A DNA stretch of 64,000 bases, taken from the NCBI GenBank assembly GCA_963575745.1, contig CAUYUJ010008069.1, positions 213,501 through 277,500 of the forward strand, given 5' to 3'. The position numbers and the translations under genes were made by a program. This document shows positions 9,765 through 19,948 of the stretch, one piece after another (position 1 is the stretch's first letter; the number at the start of each line of letters is the position of its first letter). Under the pieces are notes generated by a model. That model was not told the origin of the DNA and made no database searches. It saw nothing but the letters and a program-made list of their open reading frames with translations. This DNA comes from Prorocentrum cordatum (taxonomy: Eukaryota; Sar; Dinophyceae; Prorocentrales; Prorocentraceae).

Positions 9765-10140
9765 GGCGCCCAGCTGCCCAATTTCGCAGCTTCGCGCTAC
9801 GCGCTTCCCGCTACCCGCTACCCCAGGGCCCAGGGCGCGTTGCAATCGCCCCTCCCGCTTCTTCTCACAATCTCTGCTCCGAGCAAGCCGCTGACGCGCT
9901 CGCGCGCTAACCGCTAACACCCCGCACTCCCCTTTTTGTTTGAGTGTGTCTGAGTATGATGAGATCTGAGATTGATTGGTCTTCGGGAACTCCACGGCGA
10001 GCACGCGCGCAACGCCACTTTGCTATTTTGATCGGTTGCAGGCGGCAAGCGGCACGGCGGGGGCGGCGCGGCGGGGGGGCATGGGCGCAGGGGGCAGGGG
10101 CGGGGGGAGGGGAGAGAGGAGGGGGGATGGGGAATGGGGG

Positions 10141-10256
10141 ATTGGGGATTGGGGATTGGGGATTGGGGGAGGAGAGAGGAGAGAGGTGGAAAGGAGGGGG
10201 GATGCGGATGGGGAAAGGGGAAAGGGGGAGAGGAGAGAGGAGAGAGGAGAGAGGAG
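10141..10256. repeat. 7-bp tandem repeats ATTGGGG and AGAGGAG
   Basis: Four ATTGGGG units at 10141-10168, then after a purine-rich stretch four AGAGGAG units at 10229-10256. Both keep exact 7-bp phase. Confidence 0.85.
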
Positions 10257-10261
10257 GGAGA

Positions 10262-10790
10262 TTTGCGGAGTTGCTGGAAACTTGCAAGGTCGTGCACAAC
10301 CGTTCTCGGCCAGGCAGGCACCTGACCGTAGCGGAGCAGCTCCTGCGAATGACCTGGTGCAATTCGTTGCCGGACGAACTCTTGTCGAAAGGCCGGAAGA
10401 GACTCAGAGATGAGGTGCTGGGGCACTTCGTGGGGAACTGGGCGTCGTCGCAAATCTTGTACCACTGCAAGACCCCCAATTGCCCAGGCGGCCCTGGGTG
10501 CCGCAAGAGGGCGGTTGCTCACTCAAAAAAGTTGGTCACCAAATTATTGTTCTCGCGGCGGGCAGCGACGCCGTCGGCGTCGCGGTGGTGGAAATGCATG
10601 CCGATCATCCGCATCACCGCGCTGGGCGTTGGCTTCCACCATATTTGGCCCCGCGCGTCCCCACAGAGAGACGGCGGCGGCGATGGCAATGCAAACCTGG
10701 GCCTCGACGCCAACAATGACGACCACTGGCACGTCATCCACAACTTTCGGACCCAGAAGACGTGGGAGTGCCAGGCTGAGGAGCTTAGGA
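10262..10790 (+). CDS. Exon-like segment, unknown protein
   Basis: The frame is open through about 176 codons of well-mixed composition, starting FAELLETCKVVHNRSRPGR and later TVAEQLLRMTWCNSLPDELL, CKTPNCPGGPGC and DDHWHVIHNFRTQKTWECQ, ending where GCTGTTAGCTGTTAG repeats begin. The cysteine-rich piece with Cys-x4-Cys-x4-Cys spacing could bind metal. It is the longest coding island before 11.1 kb. No domain family is recognised. Confidence 0.4.
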
Positions 10791-11130
10791 TTGGCCTGTT
10801 AGCTGTTAGCTGCTGCGCTCTCCTCTCGGCAGCTCAGCGCTCAGCGCCCAGGCGCTGGGGCTCAGCACTCAGCAGCTCGGCGTGCAAATCGACCGCGTCC
10901 AACATCCAACATCCTCTGGCCTCTAGTCTCGAGTCTCTAGTCGATCGTCGATCGCTCGACGCTCGACGAGTGCTGTCTTGCATTTGGTTTATGGGGGTCT
11001 TGTGTCTTGATATTTGGTCGTGCTTTCTCACTCCCCAGCTTTCCGAGCGATTGTTGATTGCTGGTCGTATTCTCAATTCGACACTTGGAAAATCAATAAT
11101 CAATCGGCGAAATGAGATTATACGTTCGAG
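10791..11130. other. Spacer between coding islands
   Basis: Short GCTCAGC/CAGCACTC repeats and then AT-richer sequence. Nothing else is seen. Probably an intron if the flanking segments belong to one gene. Confidence 0.35.
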
Positions 11131-11992
11131 TAGAGATCAGTCCGTGTGAATCGGATAAACGGATGTGGTCGGCGATGTGATCCGATGCGGTGCTCAGTTC
11201 TTGTTGACGCGCTGATCGCTGCCTCTGAGATTCCAAGGTTCCTGCTGGCGGGGGCCACATGCAGATCGCCGCTGCTCGTCCTGCGCAGCGTGGGGTTCGC
11301 TCAACACGTCATGGCCTGGATTATGTCCCGGGACGGGCTGAGAGCGAAACAGAAACGGAGGGATACTGACATGCCGAGGCTCCCCGAAAGCGAGGTTCCA
11401 AAATCAAAACTAGAATCGATGCTCGAGTTCTTTGACCCGGCTCGATCACCAGCGTGGAAGGCGTTGGCTGACGGCGGCGCCACGCTACAGCCTGAGGGTA
11501 GCGCCTACTGGGATAGCGTCATGGAGTTCAACAGAGCTGGTCACAAAGTTGGGATCACCAAAATATGGCAGAGTCTATTGCCTGCCCTGGCCCACCTGTT
11601 GTTGAAGACGTGCGCTGGTTCTCTCCGATATCCGTGGAGGTCGATCTTGACTTTGAGCCCCGACGTGGAGCTCCAGCAGCGGATTGCTCGAGATTTCTAT
11701 GACTTGAGCCCCTGCTGTCTGCTGATGTGGCAGACAGACTTGTCCACGTTCGACAGGGAGGTCGGGCACTCCCAGACCCGAGCGCATATCGATCCAGCCA
11801 ACGGTAGGACGCCCAGCTGTGAAAATGCATGCGTCGCTCGCTTCGGGAAAGAGGCGTGGCAACAAATCAAGCATTTGAAGAGCTCCTCGCAGACAACCCC
11901 TGCCCCGCCCAAGAGGGGGCGGCGCCCCCGCGATGATCGTGTCAAACGGAATCGCTACTGCGGTTGGAATGCTTACGTGGAATATCATAAAG
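11131..11992 (+). CDS. Exon-like segment ending in the first half of an HMG-box-like motif
   Basis: An open frame runs from about 11131 to 12012; the coding part is taken to end at 11992. It contains EIPRFLLAGATCRSPLLVLR, PESEVPKSKLESMLEFFDP, YWDSVMEFNRAGHKVGITK and a basic tail KRGRRPRDDRVKRNR followed by GWNAYVEYHKG. A basic stretch followed by W-N-A-Y is how HMG-box and plant YABBY-type DNA-binding domains begin. The matching second half appears at 12643. AAAGGCATGG at 11989 offers a GC-type donor, a class known in dinoflagellates, that keeps the reading phase; the GT at 12009 does not. The domain call is tentative. Confidence 0.4.
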
Positions 11993-12642
11993 GCATGGGG
12001 CATGGCTGGTGAGGGAGTGGACGCAGCGAAAGAGATCAAGAGAGGAGGTTCTCCTGGGATCGGAAATCTCTTTGCTCCTGCCGCCTGCCGCCCCTGGGCC
12101 CCCCAGGGCCCCAGGGCCAAGGGCCCAGGGCACCAGGGCGCCAGGAGGGGGGCGGAGGAAGGCAGGAATAAAGAATGAGGAAGGAGGGGGGGGGGGGGGG
12201 GGCGGGAGGGCCCAGGGCCCCGGGGCCCAGGACCCAGGAGAGAGGAGCGAGGGTCGCAAGATCGCAGGATTGGGGATTGGGAGTCGCAAGAAAACAGCTG
12301 GCCACTAGCGACTAGCGATAGGGCGATAGGGCAAGAGGGCAAGAGGCAAGAGGCAAGGCAAGAGGCAAGATGGGGGGGCGGCGGGAAGCGGGGGGCAGGG
12401 AAGGGGGGAGGGATGATAGGGGGGAGGGGATGGGGGAGAAGCGAGAAGCGAAAAGGGGGGAGAGGAGGGGGGTGGGAGCGTTTTGGCGAGGGCGGATGGG
12501 GCAGAGGGCAGAGGGCAGATGGCAGAGTGGCAGCTCGCAAAGGATGGGGAAGAGGGAAGAGGGAAGAGGGGGAGGAGGAGGAGGATTTCGGTTTTCTGGT
12601 GCCCGGACCTGCCAACTGCCAGCCGCCTGCCCGCTGCCCGAG
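11993..12642. other. Candidate intron filled with low-complexity DNA
   Basis: Contains GGGCCCCAGGGCC palindromes, a G run at 12188-12201, GCAGAGG heptamers (12501-12528) and GGGAAGA heptamers (12547-12567). It ends TGCCCGAG directly before the downstream coding segment. Low complexity bounded by plausible splice sites supports an intron. Confidence 0.35.
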
Positions 12643-12829
12643 GTTTCCTGCGCAAGGTCGCCGGGATGTGGAAGAACGAGTCGCAGGAGGAGAGGGGCAG
12701 GTTCGACCAGTTGGCCTTGCTTGAGAAAGCGGACAGGAATGCCAACCGGATGGATGTTCTAGATGCGTCTGACACAGGAGCGTCTGACTGCGGCAACGAC
12801 GTCGAGGGGGAGGCGGCCCGCTGGACCTG
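12643..12829 (+). CDS. Exon-like segment with the second half of an HMG-box-like motif
   Basis: The frame reads FLRKVAGMWKNESQEERGRF, then DQLALLEKADRNANRMDVLD, and ends at TGA 12827-12829. W-K-x-x-S-x-E-E-R-x-x-F-x-x-L-A is the pattern of helices 2-3 of HMG/YABBY-like boxes. Joined to the segment ending at 11992, the box would lack some 15 residues between its halves, so a small unseen exon or a divergent domain must be assumed. In-phase joining is possible with a GC donor and the AG at 12641-12642. Confidence 0.35.
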
Positions 12830-13190
12830 AGAAACTTCCACTTCCATCGGCCAAGTGCATGATTGGATGCGTGGCGCGTGGAGTGTGGAGGTGAGGCGAG
12901 GCAACTGGGCAATTGGAAACTGGCAGGGATGGGCGATGCGCGGGAGGGAGTAGGGAGTAGGGAGTAGGGAGTGGGGGTTGGAGATAACCAGACGACTGAT
13001 CGACTTGTCATCTTGTATCTTGTCAATTGCCAGTTGCCCAGTTGCCTCAGACGCTGACCTCGCAACTGTGAGACCATGAGTTCCAACAGTATTCCCTCGG
13101 GACTCAGCACTCAGCGACTCAGCACTCGGCACTCCACACACAACAACCATTGGATATTGGAAGTGAAGTTTCGGTGTCCCGGGTTGGTCG
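12830..13190. other. Spacer with GGGAGTA heptamers
   Basis: Four GGGAGTA units (12946-12973, last variant), the same unit as at 881, and ACTCAGC-type heptamers at 13102-13130. No gene is seen. Confidence 0.5.
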
Positions 13191-13571
13191 TGACAGGTGG
13201 CGATGCTTGGGCACTGGGAGATCGGCTGCGCCACCTCTCCACTGCGGGCGGACTTGATGGCCTCGCCGGCTGCCGCGCCTGAGCTGCACTCAGAGATGCA
13301 GACTTGGCTCGCTGGACTCTTGCAGCGGGTGCCCCATGTCGAGGGCATGCTTCCAAAACGCGTTCACTACGATGCCGCCTGCGACGGCTATCTCTGCAGT
13401 TCGAAACTTACCGAGGGGACGACGCTGGCGGAGAGCTTCAGCGAGCTACACAAAACGTCTGATGTCACTTCTGCGTTTCTGATGAAGCTCGAGCCAGCAG
13501 GAGCAGGTCCAACTCTGGTTCGGGCTGCGATGGTCGCTTTACGCCAACACTGCCATGCGCTTAGCGCTTAG
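13191..13571 (+). CDS. Exon-like segment, unknown protein
   Basis: The frame contains PELHSEMQTWLAGLLQRVPH, KRVHYDAACDGYLCSSKL and SELHKTSDVTSAFLMKLEPA, ending TAG at 13569-13571 within GCTTAGCGCTTAGC repeats that probably mark intron sequence. Good protein-like composition; no domain recognised. Confidence 0.35.
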
Positions 13572-13731
13572 CTGCTCAGTGCTCAGCTGCTCAGCTGAAC
13601 GCTGAATAGCAGAAATCTAGATTCGGGGAGCACCGAGGATCCGATCATATTGCAGCTTCGTTTGTGGGACCGAGACAGATACACACAATATTTATTACAA
13701 CCACACTCATGCGTGGGCACAGGACCTTCCC

Positions 13732-14610
13732 GTGTGCACTGCAGAGCACTTCTTCAAGAAGCTGTTGCGGTTTCTCGACCCCGAGTCTGTGCAGGGTACC
13801 ACTACGGGGATCTCCCAGTGGATCTCCAAGGTATACCAGCACTTTCTGCTGGAGGCCATGCAAGAGCTGACCAAATTCAACAAGGTCTCCATTAATGCTC
13901 ATTATCCTGCCCTCACAGCGCTCCGATCCTTCTACAAAGAATGTGAGGATCAGCACGGATCCCCAGGATTCCTTCTTTGGGAGGAGCCGGTGGCAACACC
14001 TGCTGCGCTTGACCAGGATGAGCCAGGCGCTGCCATGCCCGACGCTCCCGTCGAGATACCCCAGGACCCAGGCCGCGTTGCTTCGGCAGCACTAGATCAG
14101 GAAACGATGGTGCAGGTCCTGGCACAGCAGAAGAAGCTCGACCGCAACGAGGGTGACAACGAGACTACCCTCCAGGCCGAAGCTGCGCGCGTCCGCCCAG
14201 AGCTGGCCAAGACTTGCGGGAGCCCTGATGTATCGGATATCCGACCGACCGAATGCGCTGGATTACCCGGCGATCGATTGTCGCTCACTGAGATCGAGGG
14301 GATCGGCCGGTCGGTCGCTTCCTGTGCCACCGCCGAGCTTAATCGAGACGCGATGAACTTACTCGGTCATTATCTTGCTTCTGCTTCTGAGGCCGGTGGC
14401 AACACCCGCTGGGGCACCCTTGGGGATCTCGTTTCGAGCGGGGCCCCTGAGACGCTCCAGCATGACATCCCTCGACGCAGCAATTGCAGTCGCTTCCTAT
14501 CCCTGGGGATTGTTACCGCCAATGGCGCTCTATGTGACATATGCTGGCAATGCAGCACCTCTGCGGGTGCAGCAGGAGTTGGCGGCGCTGAGGCTGCCGA
14601 CCTTGCGTGC
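13732..14610 (+). CDS. Exon-like coding region, unknown acidic/helical protein
   Basis: From ATG 13732 the frame reads MCTAEHFFKKLLRFLDPESV, ISQWISKVYQHFLLEAMQEL and YPALTALRSFYKECEDQHG, then a helical acidic part. The open frame runs to 14748, but protein-like quality moves to another frame near 14610. The first part is mostly alpha-helical by composition. Two copies of a GGTGGCAACACC motif (13986 and 14392) lie inside it. No family recognised. Confidence 0.35.
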
Positions 14611-15227
14611 CTGCAGGAGCTCAACAGCTCAACCAGTGGATCAGGACCAACCTGTCCCACAACGAGGTGGTCCGCCTCATCGCAGAGGGCGCGAAGATCT
14701 ACTTCGGGGGACAGCGTTCGGCCATCAGTGGGCAGCGTAATAAATTGAGGATAATGGCGAAGAAGGCCGAGGAGAGGTACAATCGGTGGTGCGATGCGGG
14801 TTGCCCACCTGCCCGCTATTGCCGGCTCGTGGGAGAGCCTGACGACAACCGCCCATTGTACCACCCCTACCGTAACGTCCTTCAGCGCTTCCTCACGGAA
14901 TCTCGATTCCACCACCAAATTACGGGAGCCCGTGCGGCTATCGGCAAGGTGCCCTGGACCGAGGACGACATGTTTGAGGCTTGCAATATTCATTATCGCA
15001 GCCAGACACTTGGCCTCGCCAGTCGCAGGAATTGGTGGTTGAACGAGGGCAGGATGGACAGACGCACCAGGCAAGAACGCGGTCTGGTCACGATTGCCGT
15101 TCCCCGTGGGGACGGCACTTATGACCGGACCACGCGTCGTAATCTTGCCAAGGCTGCCTCTGTCGGACCTGCCTTTTTGATCAAAAGGCCATGGGGGGAA
15201 GGGTTCAGGGGTAGGAACCGATCCTGA
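14607..15227 (+). CDS. Coding region continuing in a second frame, unknown protein
   Basis: The peptide contains LNQWIRTNLSHNEVVRLIAE, a basic segment, CDAGCPPARYCRLVGEP and WTEDDMFEACNIHYRSQTL, and ends at TGA 15225-15227. Composition is convincingly coding. It overlaps the end of the previous frame by about 140 bases, implying either a splice junction or a frameshift near 14600. The cysteine trio (C-x3-C-x6-C) might bind metal. Function unknown. Confidence 0.4.
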   Translation: MPAGAQQLNQWIRTNLSHNEVVRLIAEGAKIYFGGQRSAISGQRNKLRIMAKKAEERYNRWCDAGCPPARYCRLVGEPDDNRPLYHPYRNVLQRFLTESRFHHQITGARAAIGKVPWTEDDMFEACNIHYRSQTLGLASRRNWWLNEGRMDRRTRQERGLVTIAVPRGDGTYDRTTRRNLAKAASVGPAFLIKRPWGEGFRGRNRS

Positions 15228-15266
15228 TAGCACCCCCCACACACACAGACCTTTACACGCGATGCC

Positions 15267-15722
15267 ATGGCGCCGCCGCCTCGCGCTGACCCTGGCGCCG
15301 CTGCTGGTGCCCGCGCCACCGGCGCGCTGGCAGCGATGCCCGCTGGGCCGCGCGGCGACGCCGCTGCCGCGCCACGCCCGAGCGGATGGCAGCCGGCTGG
15401 CGGCAGCGCTGGCGCCCGCGCCCCAGTGGCGCCCTCGCGGACCAAGCGGGCGCGCACTGCCGCCGACGAGTACGCCGCATACTGGCGCCACAACCTCGAG
15501 GGCAGCGAGTGGGGCCCCAGGTGCTGGAGCTACCACAACAACTGCTGGATGTACATTGCGGAGAACAGCGATGAGTTCGCGTACATCCGCGATTTGCAAT
15601 ACAATCATCGATTCTACAACTGGCACGCGCGGACCGCGTGGGATGCATATAAAACGAGCTTCACTGGCATTGACGGCCATCGTGTTTGGGCCAGTGAGTT
15701 CTACCCGCGCGGCAGCACCTAG
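15267..15722 (+). CDS. Small coding region, tryptophan/tyrosine-rich C-terminus
   Basis: From ATG 15267, 151 aa. The first 70 residues are alanine/proline-rich, followed by SRTKRARTAADEYAAYWRHN and an aromatic-rich region with GPRCWSYHNNCWMYIAENSD and FYNWHARTAWDAYKTSFTG, stop at 15720-15722. The aromatic part looks like a folded small domain. It is in the same frame as the previous feature, separated by a double stop at 15225-15230. Not recognised. Confidence 0.4.
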   Translation: MAPPPRADPGAAAGARATGALAAMPAGPRGDAAAAPRPSGWQPAGGSAGARAPVAPSRTKRARTAADEYAAYWRHNLEGSEWGPRCWSYHNNCWMYIAENSDEFAYIRDLQYNHRFYNWHARTAWDAYKTSFTGIDGHRVWASEFYPRGST

Positions 15723-16708
15723 TGATGTCGACCGCAAGGCCCACTGCTCGAGTTTGCCTGAACTTAGTCTTTACAGAGTTCGCCTCGAGCAGTAAAAAAC
15801 ACAACCTCTTAGCCACTTCACTATCTAGGAAAAGTGGCTTCTCATACACATTTTGGTGATGTCCGAGGCGCGCTCCTTAGGGGCCTTGCCGAAGCGACTC
15901 ACCCGACGCATGACTTGATTATGTAACTTCTCGTGTTCTGCAACGCGACGCTGAATTTATTTTGATCGCGTGAATCCTCTGTGCGACAGCTTCCGTAGTA
16001 CAGATGACGGAGCTTTGAGTATGATAATATACTTAGCTTTTGCTTGATGCTGGTGGCAACACCCGCTGTGTCCTTCCTGTGCTAACGAGGCTGGGCGCAG
16101 CGGTTTTTGATGTTGTTCTAGTTTGCTCAGATCCTCTTGCTCCGCTCATCCGCGCCCCAGTCCTCTCCTCCCTCGAGTGCCGAAGCGTTTTGGGGGGGCG
16201 CGCCGAGGGGCGCCAAAGCGTGTTCGGAAAGGATTATGGACACTTGGATGCTCCTTCGCTCCTTACCTTGCCCGTTCGCACCACGCAGAGGCGCCGCATA
16301 CTTTTGCGCCCTGCTGGTGTATTCGGGACGCGTGCGCTTTGAGGAGTAAGAGGGTGACAGGTTCTTTTTTCCTTTTCCCGAGTCCTGCCCGCGCGGGCGG
16401 GATTCGGGACGGGGGGTGTGAAAGGAACCCGTCTCATACCCTCATCTCTACTCGTCGCTCGCCCTTTTGCCTGCCCTATCGGCTCAGGCACTGGGAGAGA
16501 CCAGGGCGCTGGTCGCACAGGGGGAAAAGATCCCTACCTTTCCCTCCTTCCTCTACCTACGGGTCAGGGGTTCCGTGCCTTTGTACTCTAACCCCATGCG
16601 CAGTTCCCAGGACAGCGAAGAGCACGACTACCTGCGCGCCCGCCTGCGCGCGAGGAGAAAGCGCCAGCGGGAAGTGGGGGGTGGATCGACCCAAAGAGAC
16701 TGCCGCCG
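15723..16708. other. AT-richer intergenic region
   Basis: Composition drops in GC to about 16040. A third GGTGGCAACACC motif lies at 16051-16062. From 16120 there are short Pro/Arg/Ser frames without protein-like character. No RNA gene is recognised. Confidence 0.45.
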
Positions 16709-17280
16709 TTAGAGGCGGCCGCTGGCCAGAAAATCGAGCAAGAAGGCGCGCGCGAGGTCAGCTTCATCGCCCGGGCGACGAACCGGCAGCGCGAGATCTT
16801 GAAGTTCAGGTCCCACGTGGCGAACGCGAAGTGCCCGATCGTCGCGCAGCAGGGCTTGCCGGAGGCGGGCTTCGCGCCGAGGTTCGGCGTCCACGCGGGC
16901 ATGCTGAAGGCGCCCGGCGGGAGGTTATGCCCGCTGACCTTGCAGGGGCGCGTCTGGCACTTGTAGGTGAATCGCGTCGTCGCAGCCTGCGGCTTCGCGA
17001 TCACAATCGCGCCGCTCTGGCAGCCGGCGGCAGCTCATCCTGCGCCGGTTTATCGAGAAGGTCGAGATCCCGACGGAGCACAGGGTGAAGTCCAGGAAGC
17101 AGTTGGAGGAGGAGCGGCGTGCTCATCGTCGCCGGCCGCGGCGGCAGCCGCAGCGTCGGCGGCCCCGGCGCAGGCGAGGCTGGTCAGCGACCGCCAGGTG
17201 ATCGTCGTCAAGCGGCAGGGCGCCATCGAGTTGCGCGACAGTCATGAAGGCCCAGCGGCCGAGCTGCGCAAGCGAAGGGG

Positions 17281-18330
17281 GTGCCAGTCATGCCGCCGTT
17301 CGCCGAGGGACAGGTGCACCGACTCACTCATGGGCCCTGCCGATCGCGGCGCGATGCGCGCTTGGTCGGGGGGGGGCCGCGGAGAAGTCCACCGCGGGAC
17401 AGACCGGGGGCGCGGCGCGCCGCGGGTCCGGATCGACTGCTCGTTCCGAGGCATGCGCGACAACGACGACGCGACGGCGTCGCTGGCGTGCGTGGACTTC
17501 GAGTCAACAGCGATCGAGAGTGCGAGCGTGATGGAGAAGGGAACTGTCGACCGCGGCATCCAGATTCTGGCGCAGGCCCCCCAGTTCTTGGACCGCAAGC
17601 GCCTGATGCTGCCCAGCGACCAGGAGAACGCGGTCGCGGCGCTGAGCAGAGCCATCGCCGCGGAGCGCGGCGAGGAGACAGTCGCGCAGGTCGGGCCAAG
17701 GCCGGGCTTCAAGTCGAAGGGGCCGATCGAGGCAGCAGGAGGGAGGCTTCAGCCGCTCGTCCGTACCTTGGCGTACACTGGCAATGCGCACTGCGAGGTC
17801 GAGCTAAAGTCCGACGACCATATTAGCACATGGTTGGCGAGGCTCGCTGGCCGGGCCCTCGCGGGGTTTACCGTGGGAGACGATGGCTCGGCGCCGCAGC
17901 GACGGCCCAAGGGAAAATATGACCGCGGCCAGATCGCCGTGCTCGCGGAGACCGCGATCGATGTGCAAGCTGCCTGCAGGAGCTGCAGACAAGATGGATT
18001 CCGGGTGCGACGGTATATGGCTAGGCAAGGCAAACGTTAGTGACGAGCGCGCGATCGGCACGCCCAGGGGCAGGGTCTTCGCGCGTTCGATTGCAGGGAA
18101 GCCTGACGAGAAGAGATGGAACAAAAACATATCTTCGGCCAGGTCGCGAGCGCCCCATCCGATATGAAGGCGACCCTCCTGGGGGCGGAGCCCGTCTCGG
18201 GGCCGAGGTACCTGGCCAAGGCGATCCTCAACTGTCTGGGGAGGACATCTGGCTGTCCTGCCTGCGACGAGGCGGGTCAGCGCCACGCGGCCGAGTGCAG
18301 AGTTTCGCTCGGAGGCGCTACTGGACGCAG
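17281..18330 (+). pseudogene. Copia-type integrase region of element C
   Basis: The pre-integrase motif is seen in one frame as EGQVHRLTHGPCRSRRDARL, where the expected WC..C cysteines have become arginines. The core is in another frame: first Asp in RVRIDCSF (codon 17435-17437), second in LMLPSDQENAV (17618-17620) and Glu in KSKGPIEAA (17729-17731), so a D-x36-E arrangement is preserved. The core continues through WLARLAGRALAGFTVGDDG, after which the frame changes near 18000 to MDSGCDGIWLGKANVSDER and RVFARSIAGKPDEKRWNKN, typical of the domain that follows integrase in these elements. Catalytic residues are intact but the zinc motif and frame are not. Confidence 0.6.
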
Positions 18331-18886
18331 TGGACATTGCGATGGGCCTGGCTGCTCAGGCTGGGGCCCGCGGCGCTTTGCTTCCCCCGGCAAGGGCGGC
18401 AGCGAGGAAGAGGCGGCAGGCCGAGGCCGCGCAGCCCGCGGCCAGCAGCGGTCTGGCGCCCCCAGGTCCAGCGGCTGCCGCAGCACCAGCAGCAGCGCCA
18501 GCGCAGCCAGCCCACGGACACGGAGCAGACGAGGCCATGCCTGGCGCCGAGACGATGGGTCACGAGCCCATCGAGATCGCAGAGAGGACGAAGAGACAGA
18601 CCTCAGGGAAGGAGGAGATTCGTGAGAACAAGAAAGCACGCACTATCGGAGGTTTGCCCATGTGAGTCACGCCGCCCACGGTCTGCGTCGTGGACCTGAG
18701 CGAGCGCGCAGCCGAGCCCGTCGATGAGAAGGACCTGACTAACATCAATGGGGCGTCGCCAGGGCAGTTGCTGCCTGTAGGCAAGGCGAAGGATGGGCGC
18801 ACTCGGTAGCGAGCAAAGATGAATGATCACAAGGTATTCAAGCGAGTCTACGCCCAGGAAGCCAAGGCAGGCGCGCGCGCGATGCA

Positions 18887-19933
18887 AGTGGGGAGGGTCG
18901 ACGAGGACGACGGTGGTGGTGGTGGTGGTAGGTTGTGGTGGTGGTGAGGGCGGTGGTGGTGGTGGTGGCGGTGGTGGTGGTGGTTGTGATGGTGGTGGTG
19001 TGGTGGTTTGCTGTGTTGGTGGTGGTGATGGTTGTGGCGGTGGGTGGTGGTGGAGGTGGTGGTGGTGGTGTGGTGGTGGTGGTGTGGTGGTGGTTGTGGT
19101 GGTGGTGGTGGTGGTGGTGGGTGGTGGTGGTGGTGGGTTGTGGTGGTGGTGGTGGCGGAGGTTTGGTGGTGGTGGTGTGGTGGTGGTTTGTGGTGGTGGT
19201 TGTGGTGGGTTGGTGGTGGCGGCGGTTTGTAGAGGTGGTGGTTGTGGTGGTGGTGGCGGTGGTGGCGGTGGTGGTGTGGTGGTTGGTGGTGGTGGTGGTG
19301 GGTTGTGCTGCTGGTAGCGGTGGTGGCGGTGGCGTGGTAGATTGTGATGGTGGTGGTGGTGGTGGTAGTGGTGGTGGGTTTTTGTGGTGGTTGTGGTGAT
19401 GGTGAGTTGTGGTGGTGGTGGTTGTGGTGGTGGTGGTGGCTTTGGTGGGTTGGTGGTGGTGGTGGGTTGAGGCGGTGGTGCTGGCGGTAGTGATGGCGGC
19501 GAGGGTAGCGGTGGTTATCGTCGCTGCGTGCCCGCCGTCGCCGGCGCCAGCGCTGGCGTCGCCGGCCGCCCACAGCGCCGGCGCTGGCGCCAGGCGGGGT
19601 TGAAAACCCCCCCTTCGGCGCCAGGGGTGGGGGGACCCCCCCCCTTGGGCTGCCTGCGGCGGCGTCGCTGCGCCCCCGCCGTCGGCGCCGCCGGCGGGCG
19701 CCGGCGCCCGCGCCGGGGGGGGGGGGAGGTTTGGGCCCTCCCCCCGCCCCCTTGGGAGGAGGGGGGGGGGGGGGGGGGGCGGCGTCGGAAGGGGGGGGCT
19801 GGGGGGGAGGGGCGCCCCCTTGATTTTGATCGACGGCGCCAAGTGTTGGGGGGGGGGGGGGGGGGCGCCCCCCGGCTCGAAGCGCGCCGCCGAATGTCCC
19901 CGAGGCAAGCTCGCATGAAACGCGTTCTCTCAG
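18887..19933 (+). mobile_element. 5'-truncated copy of the (GGT)n inverted-repeat element
   Basis: From GGGGAGGGTCGACGAGGAC (18893) through (GGT)n (about 18919-19490), GGCGCCAGCGCTGGCG palindromes and G/C homopolymer runs to AAACGCGTTCTCTCAG (19918-19933), this block parallels 24.78-25.97 kb part for part. The left inverted repeat of the complete copy is absent. Histidine/threonine/proline and valine/tryptophan/glycine frames across it are repeat artefacts. Confidence 0.65.
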
Positions 19934-19948
19934 AGCTGCGACGAGAAG

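Noticed and set aside
16588-17004. Minus-strand frame with KCQTRPCKVSGHNLPPGAF
   Set aside because: Composition is as good as the plus strand because both frames have GC-ending codons, but all neighbouring element C domains are on the plus strand; left unassigned.
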